From contig VFJQ01000092.1 in assembly GCA_009885995.1 (NCBI GenBank), forward strand, positions 1 to 64,000: DNA of 64,000 bases, read 5' to 3'. Positions 17,124-27,117 of this stretch are shown here, piece by piece. Both the position numbers and the translations under genes were made by a program. Every line of letters starts with the position of its first letter. Positions within the stretch are counted from its first letter, which is position 1. The DNA comes from Verrucomicrobiota bacterium. GTDB taxonomy: Bacteria > Verrucomicrobiota > Verrucomicrobiia > Chthoniobacterales > Chthoniobacteraceae. A model generated the notes under the pieces. The model was not told the DNA's origin. It ran no database searches and was given only the letters and a program-made list of their open reading frames with translations.

Positions 17124-20100
17124 CGACCGCTTGCGTGCGGTCGGTGAAGGTGACGAGCACCGTGATGCGGCCCGCCGCATCGTAGCCGCGGGCAGCGCCG
17201 ATCGAGCCGGCGGCGGGCATCAGGGCGACGAAGCTCTTGATCGGCTTGAGCGGTGAACCGGGGCCGGTGGATTCGAGCCGGTCGCCGGCGCGGAGCAGGC
17301 GGCGCAGCTCGCCGGTGCTGTCCACGGCGAAGAGGGCGGCGCGGTTCTTCGCCGTCACGCCGATGTTTTTGTTGATCGCGAGCAGCGCGGAGATCAGCGC
17401 GCCGTAGCCTGTGCCGTCGGGCTTGGCGACGGAGGTGAAGCGGCCCCACTTCCCGCCGCCCGGCGCGAACTCGCCGATGCGGGCGATCTGCCGGGGCTGC
17501 CCGTCGTCGCGCGCGTCGAAGATCGAGTCCGCGGCGCGCTGGCCGGGCAGCGTGGCCTGGCCGATGAAGGCGGACGCCTGGCCCAGCCCCGCGAGCGTCG
17601 CGCGCAGAGCCCGCAAGCCGGAGCCGGGAGAGGGTCCGCCAAACGGCGCGGGCACGGGCCCGGCGCGCTGGGCCAGCCGGCGCAGCGTGATCGGTCCGCC
17701 CGTGGCGACTCCCGCCGCGTCGAAGACCGCGGAGTTGTCCTTTTTGGTGATCCCGCCCGGCCCGATGCGCAGCAGGCTCTCGAAGACGGTGGCCTCGGGC
17801 GCGTAGGCGGGCAGCTTGAAGCTGAGCAGCTTCGCGGCCGGCAGGTCGGGCGCGGCGAAGTCATCGGTCTGGCCGAGGCGCAGCCAGTCGCTCGGATCGT
17901 CCGCGTCGGCGGGCACGAGGTAGAGCGCCTGCGTCTTGTCGGTGAAGGTGAGACGCACGCCGATCGTATGCGGCCCGCTGCGCCAGCGGCCTTCGGCGAG
18001 CGTGCCGGCCTGGCCGACGAGCGTCGCGATGGTGCGCACTTTTTTGCCGAAGACGATGTCGCCCTTGCGCACGAGCGCGCGCAGGCCGCTCACGGGCGCG
18101 CCGGATTCGGGCTGGCTCGCGATGCCGCTGATCGGGCCGGTGGCGAAGATCGCCACGTTGTTGCTCGTCGTGACGCCCGTGCCTTTCAGCGTGGCGGAAA
18201 AGAACGTCGTGTCGCCGGTGCCGTCGATTGTGAGGAAGCTCTTGAGCTTCACGCCGGGATGGCCGGGGATCTCCTGCCCGCGCCGCGCGGCGGGCAGCAG
18301 GGTATTCGTCATCAAGCCGGTGAAAAGCGTCTGGTCGCTATCGCTGCGGACATCCGCGCCGCGCTGGAAGGTCGCGAGCACGGCGTCGCCGGTGGGCGGC
18401 ATCAGCTTCATCACCATCGCCATCGGCCCGCCGGTCTCGACGGCGCGCATCTCCCCGCTGCGCAGCAGCACGGTGCCCGTGGCGTCGAAGACGGCGTCGA
18501 GTTTTTGCCCCGCCGTGGTTTTCAAAGTGCCGCCGAAGATCGCGACATCGGGCGCGGAGAAGGAGTTGAAGACGGTGCCCGGCGGCACGGTGGGGTCGGG
18601 CACGGTGACTTGCGTGGCGACGTTCACCTGCGCCCCCGGCACGGTGAGACCGAAGGCGTAGGCCGCGCCTTTGTTGCCGGCGATGAAGTCGTCGTCCGGA
18701 TCGCCGGCCAGCGCGAGCGTGCCGGCGAAGGCGACGCTCGCGCCGAAGGTCGCGTCGGGCGCGAAGCTCGGGTGGCGCAGCGTGAAGATCGGCGTGGCTG
18801 GCTGCGCGCCGCCGAGGTCATAGACATGGGCCACGCCGGGCTCGTCCGTGGTCTGGCTGGGCGAGCCGACCTCCATCAGCGGATCAAGGAGCGCCACGCT
18901 CGTGCCAAAGAACGGCGCGGTGGAGGCCGTCGTGGGATCGTTGAAGGTCCGCACCGGCGTGGCGGCGTTCGCTCGCGCGAGGTCGTGGAGATAGACGCGG
19001 CCTTTGATCCCGCTGGTCGTGAGCGGCGGCGAGCCGAGCGCGAGCCGGGCGCCCGCGATGGCGATGCTCTTGCCGAAGACGCGATCGAAGGAGCCGTCGG
19101 GATTTTTCAGCTTCAAGACGGGCACCGTCGGGTTTGCGCCCCCGAGATCATACACATGGACGCTGCCGGACTGATCACCGGGCGCGCCCACGACCACGCG
19201 GTTGCCCGAGATGCCGACGCCATTTCCGAAGAAGTCTCCACTGACGGGGAGCGGGTTGTTCAACGTCCGCACGGGCACCGTCGGCGTGCCGCTGCTCATG
19301 TCGAAAACGTAAGCGCGCCCGGAGGCGGTCGCCTCGGTGTCGTCCCGCGCCGCACCGACCACGACGAGCGAACCCGACACCGCGACCTGCTCGCCGAAAC
19401 CGTCGCCATCGGAGTTCGCCGGGCTCGGGTTGTTTAAGAGCACCGTCGGATCCGTGGGCGTGCCGCCGGCGAGATCGAAGACATAGACGCGGCCCGCGAA
19501 CTGCGCGCCTTCGTTGTCCAGCGGCGCGCCGATGGCGACGAGCGAGCCATCGGCGGCGACGGCGGTCCCGAACTCATCGAGCCCGGTCGGCGTCGTTTCC
19601 TTCAGCGTGCCGATCGAGATCGTGGGCGTGCCGCTCGCCGGATCGAAGAAATGCCCCGCGCCCACGTTGTTGCCGTTGTCGTCGTCGTTCGGCGCGCCGA
19701 CGAGCACGTGCGTGGCGGAGACGGCCACCGCGCTGCCGAAGAGATCGCCGATGTCGGGCGTCTGGTTGTCGAGCGTCAGCACCGGCGTCTCAGGCGTGCC
19801 GCTGACGAGGTCGTAGAAATAGGCGCGGCCCGAATCGAGCGCGAGCGCGTCGTCCTTCGGCGCGCCGATGACCGCCCGCTGCCCGGCGGCGGCGACGCTC
19901 GTGCCGAAGAAATCGTCCTGCGTCGGCGCGGGGTTGATGAAGACCGCCCGCGGGATCGCGGGCGTGCCGCCGAGGAGATCGTAGGCGTAGGCCCGCCCGG
20001 AATTTAGCGCGTCGGTGTCGTCGTTGGGCGCGCCGACGATCACGTTCGTGCCGGCGATGGTCACCGCGCTGCCGAACAGGTCCGACGCGCCGGGGCTCGG

Positions 20101-20808
20101 ATTATCCAGCGTCAGCACCGGCGTGGTCGGCGTGCCGCCGGCGACATCATAGACGTAGGCGATCCCCGAGTCGTTCGCCGTGGTGTCGTCCTGCGGCGCG
20201 CCGACGATCAGGCGGCTGCCGGAGATGGCGACTGCGGCGCCGAAAAGATCGGAGTCGGCAGGGCTCGGATTCGGCAGCACCACGACCGGCGTCGTGGGCG
20301 TGAGCGAGGCGAGGTCGAAGACTCGGACGACGCCGCTATTCGCATCGAGCAGCGTGGTCTGGCCCTGCGGCGCGCCGACGACGACGCGCGTGCCCGAGAT
20401 GCCCACCGCCGCGCCGAACTGCCCCGGGATCGTCCCCCCCGGCGGGATCAAGGTGACCACCGGACGCGTCGGCGTGGCGCCGGCGAGATCGAAGACATAG
20501 ACGAAGCCGTTGGGATTGCCCACGGCGAGGCGGGTGCCCGAGAGCGCGACGGCGGTGGCGAAGCCGACGTTGTTTAGCCGGTGGAGCAGGTCGCCATTCC
20601 CAGAGCTGTAGATTTTCACCGAGCCCGACTCCACGAGCGCGAAGTAGGCGCCGTCCGCCGCGACCGCCGAGCCCTGCCTGGTATTCGTCTTGATGACCGT
20701 GCTGGTGGAGAAGAGCGAGTGCTTCAGTGGAGGACTATCCTGGGCGATGGCCGTGCTGCCGATCACTGCGAGGACGAGATGCGAGAGGTGGGAAGTGAAC
20801 GGATTCAT
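17104..20808 (-). CDS. FG-GAP/beta-propeller repeat protein with long C-terminal module
   Basis: Repeated SDLFGxAVAISGxRxIVGAPxDDTxAxDSGxAYVYDL; signal peptide MNPFTSHLSHLVLAVIGSTAIA. Confidence 0.88.
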   Translation of the reverse strand: MNPFTSHLSHLVLAVIGSTAIAQDSPPLKHSLFSTSTVIKTNTRQGSAVAADGAYFALVESGSVKIYSSGNGDLLHRLNNVGFATAVALSGTRLAVGNPNGFVYVFDLAGATPTRPVVTLIPPGGTIPGQFGAAVGISGTRVVVGAPQGQTTLLDANSGVVRVFDLASLTPTTPVVVLPNPSPADSDLFGAAVAISGSRLIVGAPQDDTTANDSGIAYVYDVAGGTPTTPVLTLDNPSPGASDLFGSAVTIAGTNVIVGAPNDDTDALNSGRAYAYDLLGGTPAIPRAVFINPAPTQDDFFGTSVAAAGQRAVIGAPKDDALALDSGRAYFYDLVSGTPETPVLTLDNQTPDIGDLFGSAVAVSATHVLVGAPNDDDNGNNVGAGHFFDPASGTPTISIGTLKETTPTGLDEFGTAVAADGSLVAIGAPLDNEGAQFAGRVYVFDLAGGTPTDPTVLLNNPSPANSDGDGFGEQVAVSGSLVVVGAARDDTEATASGRAYVFDMSSGTPTVPVRTLNNPLPVSGDFFGNGVGISGNRVVVGAPGDQSGSVHVYDLGGANPTVPVLKLKNPDGSFDRVFGKSIAIAGARLALGSPPLTTSGIKGRVYLHDLARANAATPVRTFNDPTTASTAPFFGTSVALLDPLMEVGSPSQTTDEPGVAHVYDLGGAQPATPIFTLRHPSFAPDATFGASVAFAGTLALAGDPDDDFIAGNKGAAYAFGLTVPGAQVNVATQVTVPDPTVPPGTVFNSFSAPDVAIFGGTLKTTAGQKLDAVFDATGTVLLRSGEMRAVETGGPMAMVMKLMPPTGDAVLATFQRGADVRSDSDQTLFTGLMTNTLLPAARRGQEIPGHPGVKLKSFLTIDGTGDTTFFSATLKGTGVTTSNNVAIFATGPISGIASQPESGAPVSGLRALVRKGDIVFGKKVRTIATLVGQAGTLAEGRWRSGPHTIGVRLTFTDKTQALYLVPADADDPSDWLRLGQTDDFAAPDLPAAKLLSFKLPAYAPEATVFESLLRIGPGGITKKDNSAVFDAAGVATGGPITLRRLAQRAGPVPAPFGGPSPGSGLRALRATLAGLGQASAFIGQATLPGQRAADSIFDARDDGQPRQIARIGEFAPGGGKWGRFTSVAKPDGTGYGALISALLAINKNIGVTAKNRAALFAVDSTGELRRLLRAGDRLESTGPGSPLKPIKSFVALMPAAGSIGAARGYDAAGRITVLVTFTDRTQAVVTIQVP

Positions 20809-20922
20809 GGCAGGAGAGACTTCTAGCGCCTGCGCGGCGTGCGGAAAGCATCGGTGCGGCAAAGTTGCTTGTGTTTGCACGTGAGCCGGGCTTTATCGCG
20901 CCCCTCTTTTTCAACCACTGCC

Positions 20923-22140
20923 ATGCCCAAGAAAACCATCCGCGACCTCGATCTCACCGGTAAACGCGTCCTCGTGCGCGTCGATTTCAATGTGCCCCTC
21001 GACCAGAAGGACGGCGGCGTGGTCATCACCGACGACACGCGCATCAAGGAGACGCTGCCGACGCTCAAGTATCTGATCGCCGCCGGCGCGAAGGTGATCC
21101 TCTGCTCGCACCTCGGCCGGCCGAAGGGCAAGCGCAGCGAGAAGGAATCGCTGCGGCCGGTCGCGGACCATCTGCATTCGCTGCTCGGGCAGTCCGTTGC
21201 GTTCAGCCACGACACGATCGGCGAGGTGCCGGAGAAGATCATCGCGCACATGAAGAATGGCGACGTGGCGCTGCTCGAGAATGTGCGCTTTCAAGCGGAG
21301 GAGGAGGCGAACGATCCGGCCTTCGCGCAGGCGCTGGCGAAGCTGTGTGACGTGTATGTGAATGACGCGTTTGGATCCGCGCATCGCGCGCACGCTTCGA
21401 CGGAAGGCGTCGCGCATCACGTCGGCGCGGCGGTGTCCGGCCTGCTGATGGAGAAAGAGCTTCAGTATCTGCACGACGAACTCGAAGTGCCGGCGCGGCC
21501 TTTCGTGGTGATCCTCGGCGGTGCGAAGGTGAACGATAAGATCGCCGTCATCGACCGCCTGCTCGAGAAGGCCGACACGATCATCATCGGCGGCGGCATG
21601 GCCTTCACCTTCCGCAAGCTTATGCAGGGCATCGGCATCGGCCGCAGCCTTTATAAGCCCGAGTGGGAGCCGATCGCGCAGGCCGCGATCGACAAGGCGA
21701 AGGCGCGCGGCGTGAAGCTGCTCGTCCCGATTGATGGGCTCGTTTCCGACAAGTTCGACTTCGACGCCAAGACCATCGGTGCGACCCAGATGATCCCTCC
21801 GGGCGAGAGTATTCCGGAAGGCTGGGAAGGTCTCGATATCGGGCCGGAGAGCGTGAAGCTCTTTTCGGAGGAAATCGCGAAAGCGAAGACCGTGCTGTGG
21901 AATGGACCGATGGGGGTTTTCGAAATCAAGGCGACGGCCAAAGGCACGTTCGATATCGCGGAAGCGATTGCGGCGAACCAGGGTGCGAAGACGATCATCG
22001 GCGGCGGCGACAGCGTGAAGGCCGTGAAGCGCGCGGGCGTGGCGGATAAGGTGACCTTCATCAGCACCGGCGGTGGAGCGAGCCTCGAACTGCTCGAAGG
22101 CAAGACGCTCCCCGGCGTGGCCGCGCTCAACGACAAGTAA
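20923..22140 (+). CDS. pgk: Phosphoglycerate kinase
   Basis: KRVLVRVDFNVPLDQK, SHLGRPKG, GGGDSVKAVKRAGVADKVTFISTGGGASLELLEGK. Confidence 0.98.
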   Translation: MPKKTIRDLDLTGKRVLVRVDFNVPLDQKDGGVVITDDTRIKETLPTLKYLIAAGAKVILCSHLGRPKGKRSEKESLRPVADHLHSLLGQSVAFSHDTIGEVPEKIIAHMKNGDVALLENVRFQAEEEANDPAFAQALAKLCDVYVNDAFGSAHRAHASTEGVAHHVGAAVSGLLMEKELQYLHDELEVPARPFVVILGGAKVNDKIAVIDRLLEKADTIIIGGGMAFTFRKLMQGIGIGRSLYKPEWEPIAQAAIDKAKARGVKLLVPIDGLVSDKFDFDAKTIGATQMIPPGESIPEGWEGLDIGPESVKLFSEEIAKAKTVLWNGPMGVFEIKATAKGTFDIAEAIAANQGAKTIIGGGDSVKAVKRAGVADKVTFISTGGGASLELLEGKTLPGVAALNDK

Positions 22141-22158
22141 TCTCAACCGACCCGACTC

Positions 22159-22929
22159 ATGCGCCGCAAGATCATCGCCGCGAACTGGAAGATGAACATG
22201 ACCAACGACGAGGCGGAGGGTTTCCTCGAAACCTTCCTCCTCGAAGTCGGCGACGAGAAGCGCGTCGATGTCGTGCTCGTGCCCTCCTTCACCACGCTCG
22301 CGAAGGTAAGCGAGAAGCTCAGCAGCGTGCAGAACGTGAAGCTAGGTGCGCAGAATATGCACTGGGAGAAGCCCGGCGCGTTCACCGGCGAGATCAGCGC
22401 GGAGATGCTGCGCGAGTTGTTCGTCCGCTATGTCGTGCTCGGGCACAGTGAGCGCCGCGCGCTTTTCGGCGAGACTGATGCGATCGTGAACAAGAAGACC
22501 AAGGCCGCGCTCGCCGCGACGATGACGCCGATCGTCTGCATCGGTGAGACACTCGCCGAGCGCGACGCGGGTCAGGTCGAGACCGTGCTGGAGACGCAAC
22601 TGCGCGGCAGCCTCGCCGACCTCACGCCCGCGCAGATCGAAGACCTCGTGCTCGCTTACGAACCCGTCTGGGCCATTGGCACCGGCCGCACGGCCACGCC
22701 GCAGCAGGCGCAGGAAGCGCACGCCTTCATCCGTAAGACACTCGCCGCGATCAGCGACGACGCGATCGCGGGCAAAGTCCGCATCCAATATGGTGGCAGC
22801 GTGAAGCCGGCGAACACCGCCGACTTGATGAGCCAGCCGGATATCGACGGCGCGCTCGTCGGCGGCGCGAGTCTCGAGCCACGCGGCTTTGCGGAAATCA
22901 TCCAGGCGACCTGCGGGACGCTCGGCTAG
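22159..22929 (+). CDS. tpiA: Triosephosphate isomerase
   Basis: RRKIIAANWKMN, VVLGHSERR, LAYEPVWAIGTGRTATPQQAQE, IQYGGSVKPANT. Confidence 0.98.
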   Translation: MRRKIIAANWKMNMTNDEAEGFLETFLLEVGDEKRVDVVLVPSFTTLAKVSEKLSSVQNVKLGAQNMHWEKPGAFTGEISAEMLRELFVRYVVLGHSERRALFGETDAIVNKKTKAALAATMTPIVCIGETLAERDAGQVETVLETQLRGSLADLTPAQIEDLVLAYEPVWAIGTGRTATPQQAQEAHAFIRKTLAAISDDAIAGKVRIQYGGSVKPANTADLMSQPDIDGALVGGASLEPRGFAEIIQATCGTLG

Positions 22930-22939
22930 CGGCCGCGCG

Positions 22940-24934
22940 ATGGCCCGGCAATACACGCTCCAGCGCGCGAGCGGCCCGGCCGGGCCAAAGATCGATTACG
23001 CCGCGGAACTGAATGAACAGCAGTGCGCGGCGGTCACCGCACCGCCGGGCGCGGCGCTCGTCATCGCCGGCGCGGGCTCGGGCAAGACGCGCACGCTCAC
23101 GTATCGCGTCGCGTATCTCATCGAGAACGGCGTCAGCCCGCAGAACATCCTGCTGCTGACCTTCACGAACAAAGCTGCGCGCGAGATGCTCGACCGCGTC
23201 GCAGGACTGATCTCGCACGACCTTACCGGCCTGTGGGGCGGCACGTTTCACTCCGTCGGAAACCGCATCCTTCGCAAGCATCCCGCCGAGGCCGGTTACG
23301 CGCCCGGCTTCTCGATCATGGATCGCGAGGACGCGGAGGACTTGCTCGACACGGTCGTCGCCACGCTCGGCGTCGATCCGAAGGACAAGCGCTTCCCGAA
23401 GGGCGGTGTGATCGGCGACGTGCTCAGCTACGTGCTGAACACCGGCCGCAAAGTCGATGACGTGCTCATCGAGAAGTATCCGCACTTCCTCGAGTTCGCG
23501 CCGCAGATCATCGCCGCGCAGGCCAAATATGCGGCGAAGAAGCGCGAAGCAAACGCGGTCGATTTCGACGACCTGCTCGCCCAACCGCTGCGCCTGCTGC
23601 GCGAGAATGAAAGCCTGCGCGAGCACTACCAGCGGCAGTTTCAGTTTATCCTCGTCGATGAGTATCAGGACACGAACCACCTCCAGTCCGACTTCATCGA
23701 CCTGCTCGGCGCGCGGCACGGCAACGTGATGGTCGTCGGCGACGACGCGCAGAGCATCTACTCGTGGCGCGGCGCGGACTTCAAAAACATCCTCGAATTC
23801 CCCAAGCGCTACCCGCAGGCGAAGACCTACAAGATCGAGACGAATTACCGCAGCGTGCCTGAAGTGCTCGCCGTCGCGAACTCCGCCATCGCCGCCAACC
23901 TTCAGCAGTTCCGAAAGAATCTTGTCGCCGCACGCGAGGGCAATGGCATCAAGCCCGCGCTCGTGCCGCTGGGCGATAGCGGCGATCAGGCACGGTTCGT
24001 TGCGCAGCGTGTGCTGGAGCTTCACGAGGAAGGCATCGCGCTCGACGAGATGGCCGTGCTCTATCGCGCGCACTTTCACTCGATGGAAGTGCAGATGGAG
24101 TTCACGCGTCGGGGCATCCCGTTTCAGATCACGAGCGGCCTGCGCTTCTTCGAGCAGGCGCACGTGAAGGACGTCGCGGCCTTCCTCAAATATGTCGTGA
24201 ACCCTCGCGACGAGGTCGCCTTCAAGCGCATGGTGCGCCTGCTGCCCGGCATCGGTGCGCGCGGTGCAGAGAGCCTGTGGAGCGAGAGCGCGAAGGTGCT
24301 CACGTTCGATCCGCCGAGCTTCGCAAAGCTGCACGGGCTCAAGGTTCCCGCGAAGGCGCGCAAATCATTCGAGCAACTCGTCCACACGCTCGAAGAACTC
24401 GCGCCCAACGGCCAGCCCACGCCGCCAGCGGAGATGCTGCGCAGCGTCGTCGAGGCCGTTTATGATGACTACGGTAAGGCGAACTTTCCCAACTACGACC
24501 AGCGCCGCGAAGACCTGAACACGTTGATGAACTTCTCGCGGCAGTTCCCGAGCGCGGCGGAGTTTCTCGATCAGCTCGCGCTGCTCACGAACCTCGAACA
24601 CGAGTCCGTCGCCTCACGCGAGGAGACCGAACTCGTGACGATGAGCAGTGTCCACCAGGCGAAGGGCCTCGAGTGGAAGGTCGTCTTCGTGATCTGGATG
24701 GCCGACGGGAAATTTCCCAGCGGTCGCAGCCTCGAGCGCGACGATGCGCTCGAAGAGGAGCGCCGGCTTTTCTACGTCGCCGTCACACGCGCGAAGGATG
24801 AGCTGTATCTCACATATCCGCAGATACACCTCGGCAGCGGCTACGGCGACATGCTCCAGCGGCCTTCGCGTTTTCTCGGCGAACTGCCGAAGGAGTTGCT
24901 GGAGGAGTGGCAGGTCGGCGGCGGACCGTGGTGA
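22940..24934 (+). CDS. UvrD/PcrA-like ATP-dependent DNA helicase
   Basis: LNEQQCAAVTAPPGAALVIAGAGSGKTRTLTYRVAYL; VDEYQDTNHLQ; GDDAQSIYSWRGA; HQAKGLEW; VTRAKDELYLTYP. Confidence 0.95.
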   Translation: MARQYTLQRASGPAGPKIDYAAELNEQQCAAVTAPPGAALVIAGAGSGKTRTLTYRVAYLIENGVSPQNILLLTFTNKAAREMLDRVAGLISHDLTGLWGGTFHSVGNRILRKHPAEAGYAPGFSIMDREDAEDLLDTVVATLGVDPKDKRFPKGGVIGDVLSYVLNTGRKVDDVLIEKYPHFLEFAPQIIAAQAKYAAKKREANAVDFDDLLAQPLRLLRENESLREHYQRQFQFILVDEYQDTNHLQSDFIDLLGARHGNVMVVGDDAQSIYSWRGADFKNILEFPKRYPQAKTYKIETNYRSVPEVLAVANSAIAANLQQFRKNLVAAREGNGIKPALVPLGDSGDQARFVAQRVLELHEEGIALDEMAVLYRAHFHSMEVQMEFTRRGIPFQITSGLRFFEQAHVKDVAAFLKYVVNPRDEVAFKRMVRLLPGIGARGAESLWSESAKVLTFDPPSFAKLHGLKVPAKARKSFEQLVHTLEELAPNGQPTPPAEMLRSVVEAVYDDYGKANFPNYDQRREDLNTLMNFSRQFPSAAEFLDQLALLTNLEHESVASREETELVTMSSVHQAKGLEWKVVFVIWMADGKFPSGRSLERDDALEEERRLFYVAVTRAKDELYLTYPQIHLGSGYGDMLQRPSRFLGELPKELLEEWQVGGGPW

Positions 24935-24935
24935 A

Positions 24936-25532
24936 TCAGCGCGGTGCGGGCGTGGGCTGCACGCGTTCCAACTCACTCTTCGCCTTTTGCAGCAGGCTCT
25001 TTGAGCCAATGCCTGCGGCGACCAGCTTGCGCTGACGTTCGAGTTGGTTCTGCGCGAACTCCAAGTCGGTTCGTTGCGCCAAGGCCTCAGCTTCGGCAAG
25101 CAGTCCCTCGGAGCGGACGAGGTCATTTTGCGCCGTGGCGAGCAGGGCGAGGGATACCTCGTTACGCGCGGCGCGTTCTTTGAAAGAAGCCAGGTGCGTG
25201 CGCTGCGCAGCGACGTGCGCCTGCTGATAGCGCAGCGTCGCGCGCACGGCTTTCAGCCCGGCGCGTTCGGCTTCGACCTTCGACACGACGCCTTTGCGCT
25301 GGAGTTGGTTCCAGCGCTCCGCGGTTCGTTGTGCGCGCTCCGCTTCCGCGCGTGCGCGGTCGAGGTCGGGCAGGGGAGTCTCCCATGGGACGGTCTTTCC
25401 GCCCGCCGCTGGTTTCACGTCCGTAAGGCGCAGGCTCGGCTCGAAGTCGAGCGGTTCGCGCCCGTCGCGCTGCGGCAACTCGTCCACGGCGAGCGCCGCG
25501 GTCGCGAGTGCGAACAGCAGCGCGGTCTTCAT
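24936..25532 (-). CDS. Secreted coiled-coil protein (HlyD/TolC hairpin-like), unknown function
   Basis: MKTALLFALATAALA signal peptide and long charged heptad-like helix. Confidence 0.6.
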   Translation of the reverse strand: MKTALLFALATAALAVDELPQRDGREPLDFEPSLRLTDVKPAAGGKTVPWETPLPDLDRARAEAERAQRTAERWNQLQRKGVVSKVEAERAGLKAVRATLRYQQAHVAAQRTHLASFKERAARNEVSLALLATAQNDLVRSEGLLAEAEALAQRTDLEFAQNQLERQRKLVAAGIGSKSLLQKAKSELERVQPTPAPR

Positions 25533-26260
25533 AGTCCCGTGTCGAGGTAACGCTGCCAGTCGTCGGGTAGGGGAGCGCGCTCGATGGCGTCAGCGATGCG
25601 GCCTTCAAACGCCGGCTCGAAGCTCGTCGTCGTGCCATAGACCATGATCGCGTCGGCGCTGCCCTCGACGCGCAGCGCGTGCGCGACGCCGGCGGGGATC
25701 ACGACGCCTGCGTTGTTCGCGCCGCGCCGATCGTCGCCTTCGATGATGAAGCGCATCACGCGTCGCTCCATGCCGGCACGTTCGTCCACGAGGAGCATCT
25801 CGATATTGCCCTGCACGAAGAACATCGCGTCCCACTGCTCACGATCGTAGGGGCGCAGCGAGAAGTTGCCCGGCTCGTCGATGAAGAGTTTGTGAAACCA
25901 CGCGCCCGGATCTACGCCCTCGGGCACGTGCGGCGGGTGGATGTGAAAGCCTTTTGCGGTGCCCGCGAACATCCGCGCGGCAGCCCATTGTCGCGGCCAC
26001 AGTCCGATCGCGGCGAGCGCGCCTTGGTCCTGCCTCGCGAACTCACCGAACGCGCCGCGATGCCGCTGCGGGAAGATCTTGCGGCTGAATATCTCGACGC
26101 CTGGAATCCACGCGTCCGCCAATTCCGCGGCCTTGCCCGCGATCTCGCCGACCTCGACGCCGCTCGTGGCCAGCCGCTCGGCGAGCGAGCGCGCGGAGTA
26201 GTCGCGCTGCGTGAGTGCAGCTTGTGCGTCGGGCTTAAGGGCATGCCAGCGGTTGATCAT
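25529..26260 (-). CDS. dTDP-4-dehydrorhamnose 3,5-epimerase-like cupin protein
   Basis: GAWFHKLFIDEPGNFSLRPYDREQWDAMFFVQGNIEMLLVDER...NNAGVVIPAGVAHALRVEGSADAIMVYGTT. Confidence 0.65.
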   Translation of the reverse strand: MINRWHALKPDAQAALTQRDYSARSLAERLATSGVEVGEIAGKAAELADAWIPGVEIFSRKIFPQRHRGAFGEFARQDQGALAAIGLWPRQWAAARMFAGTAKGFHIHPPHVPEGVDPGAWFHKLFIDEPGNFSLRPYDREQWDAMFFVQGNIEMLLVDERAGMERRVMRFIIEGDDRRGANNAGVVIPAGVAHALRVEGSADAIMVYGTTTSFEPAFEGRIADAIERAPLPDDWQRYLDTGL

Positions 26261-26320
26261 ATGAAGTGCTTACCGGATTCCCGCTGGCGCTGCAAACGCG
26301 CATCGGCCTACATTCGCGGC

Positions 26321-26653
26321 GTGATCGTCTTTCTCCGCATCGTCTTCGCCGTCGTGCTCGTCGCGATGCTCGCCGTTACCGGCTGGGCTAGCGGTGAGGT
26401 GGCGCTGTGGAAGACGCCGCGCGAAGTGATCGGGCATCCGTGGTTCGTCGCGACGCTCTTCGACACCTACTTCGCCTTCCTCACGTTCTGGCTGTGGGTC
26501 GCCTACCAGTCGCGCTCGTGGCTCGTGCGCGTCGGCTGGCTCGTGGCGATCCTGCTGCTGGGGAACATCGCGATGGCGATCTACATGCTCATCCGGCTCT
26601 TCCGCCTCCCGGCGGATGCGAAGATCGAGCGACTGCTGTTGCGCGAGCCGTGA
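26321..26653 (+). CDS. DUF1475-like small membrane protein
   Basis: FLRIVFAVVLVAMLAVTGWASGEVALWKTPREVIGHPWFVATLFDTYFAFLTFWLWV. GTG start. Confidence 0.7.
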   Translation: MIVFLRIVFAVVLVAMLAVTGWASGEVALWKTPREVIGHPWFVATLFDTYFAFLTFWLWVAYQSRSWLVRVGWLVAILLLGNIAMAIYMLIRLFRLPADAKIERLLLREP

Positions 26654-27117
26654 GTTGGTGGAACCGCCGTGTCATCGCGCCGATCGCGGCGCAGCTTACG
26701 CAGGGCGTCACCCCCGAGCGGATCGCGCTCACCGTCGCGCTGGGCGTGACGATCAGCGTCTTCCCGATCCTCGGCGCGACGACGGCGCTCTGCGCGATCG
26801 TCGGCATCGCGTTTCGGCTGAACCAGCCGATCATCCAACTCGTGAACTACCTCGCGTATCCGCTCCAGCTTGTGCTGCTCATCCCGTTCTACCGTGCGGG
26901 TGAACACGTGCTCGGCCGCGCGCCGATCCCGCTTTCGATCTCACTGCTCTTCGAGCGCTTCCGCGCGGACTTCGCGCAGTTCTTGAAAGACTTCGGAATG
27001 ATCGCGGTCGGCGGCATCGTCGTCTGGCTCGTCGTCGCGCCGCTCGCCATCGCCGCGCTTTACTTCACCACGCGCCCGCCACTGCGCGGGCTCGCCTCCA
27101 AACTCCGCCGCTCATGA
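26650..27117 (+). CDS. DUF2062 domain membrane protein
   Basis: LTQGVTPERIALTVALGVTISVFPILGATTALCAIVGIAFRLNQPIIQLVNYL. GTG start overlapping previous stop. Confidence 0.8.
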   Translation: MSWWNRRVIAPIAAQLTQGVTPERIALTVALGVTISVFPILGATTALCAIVGIAFRLNQPIIQLVNYLAYPLQLVLLIPFYRAGEHVLGRAPIPLSISLLFERFRADFAQFLKDFGMIAVGGIVVWLVVAPLAIAALYFTTRPPLRGLASKLRRS

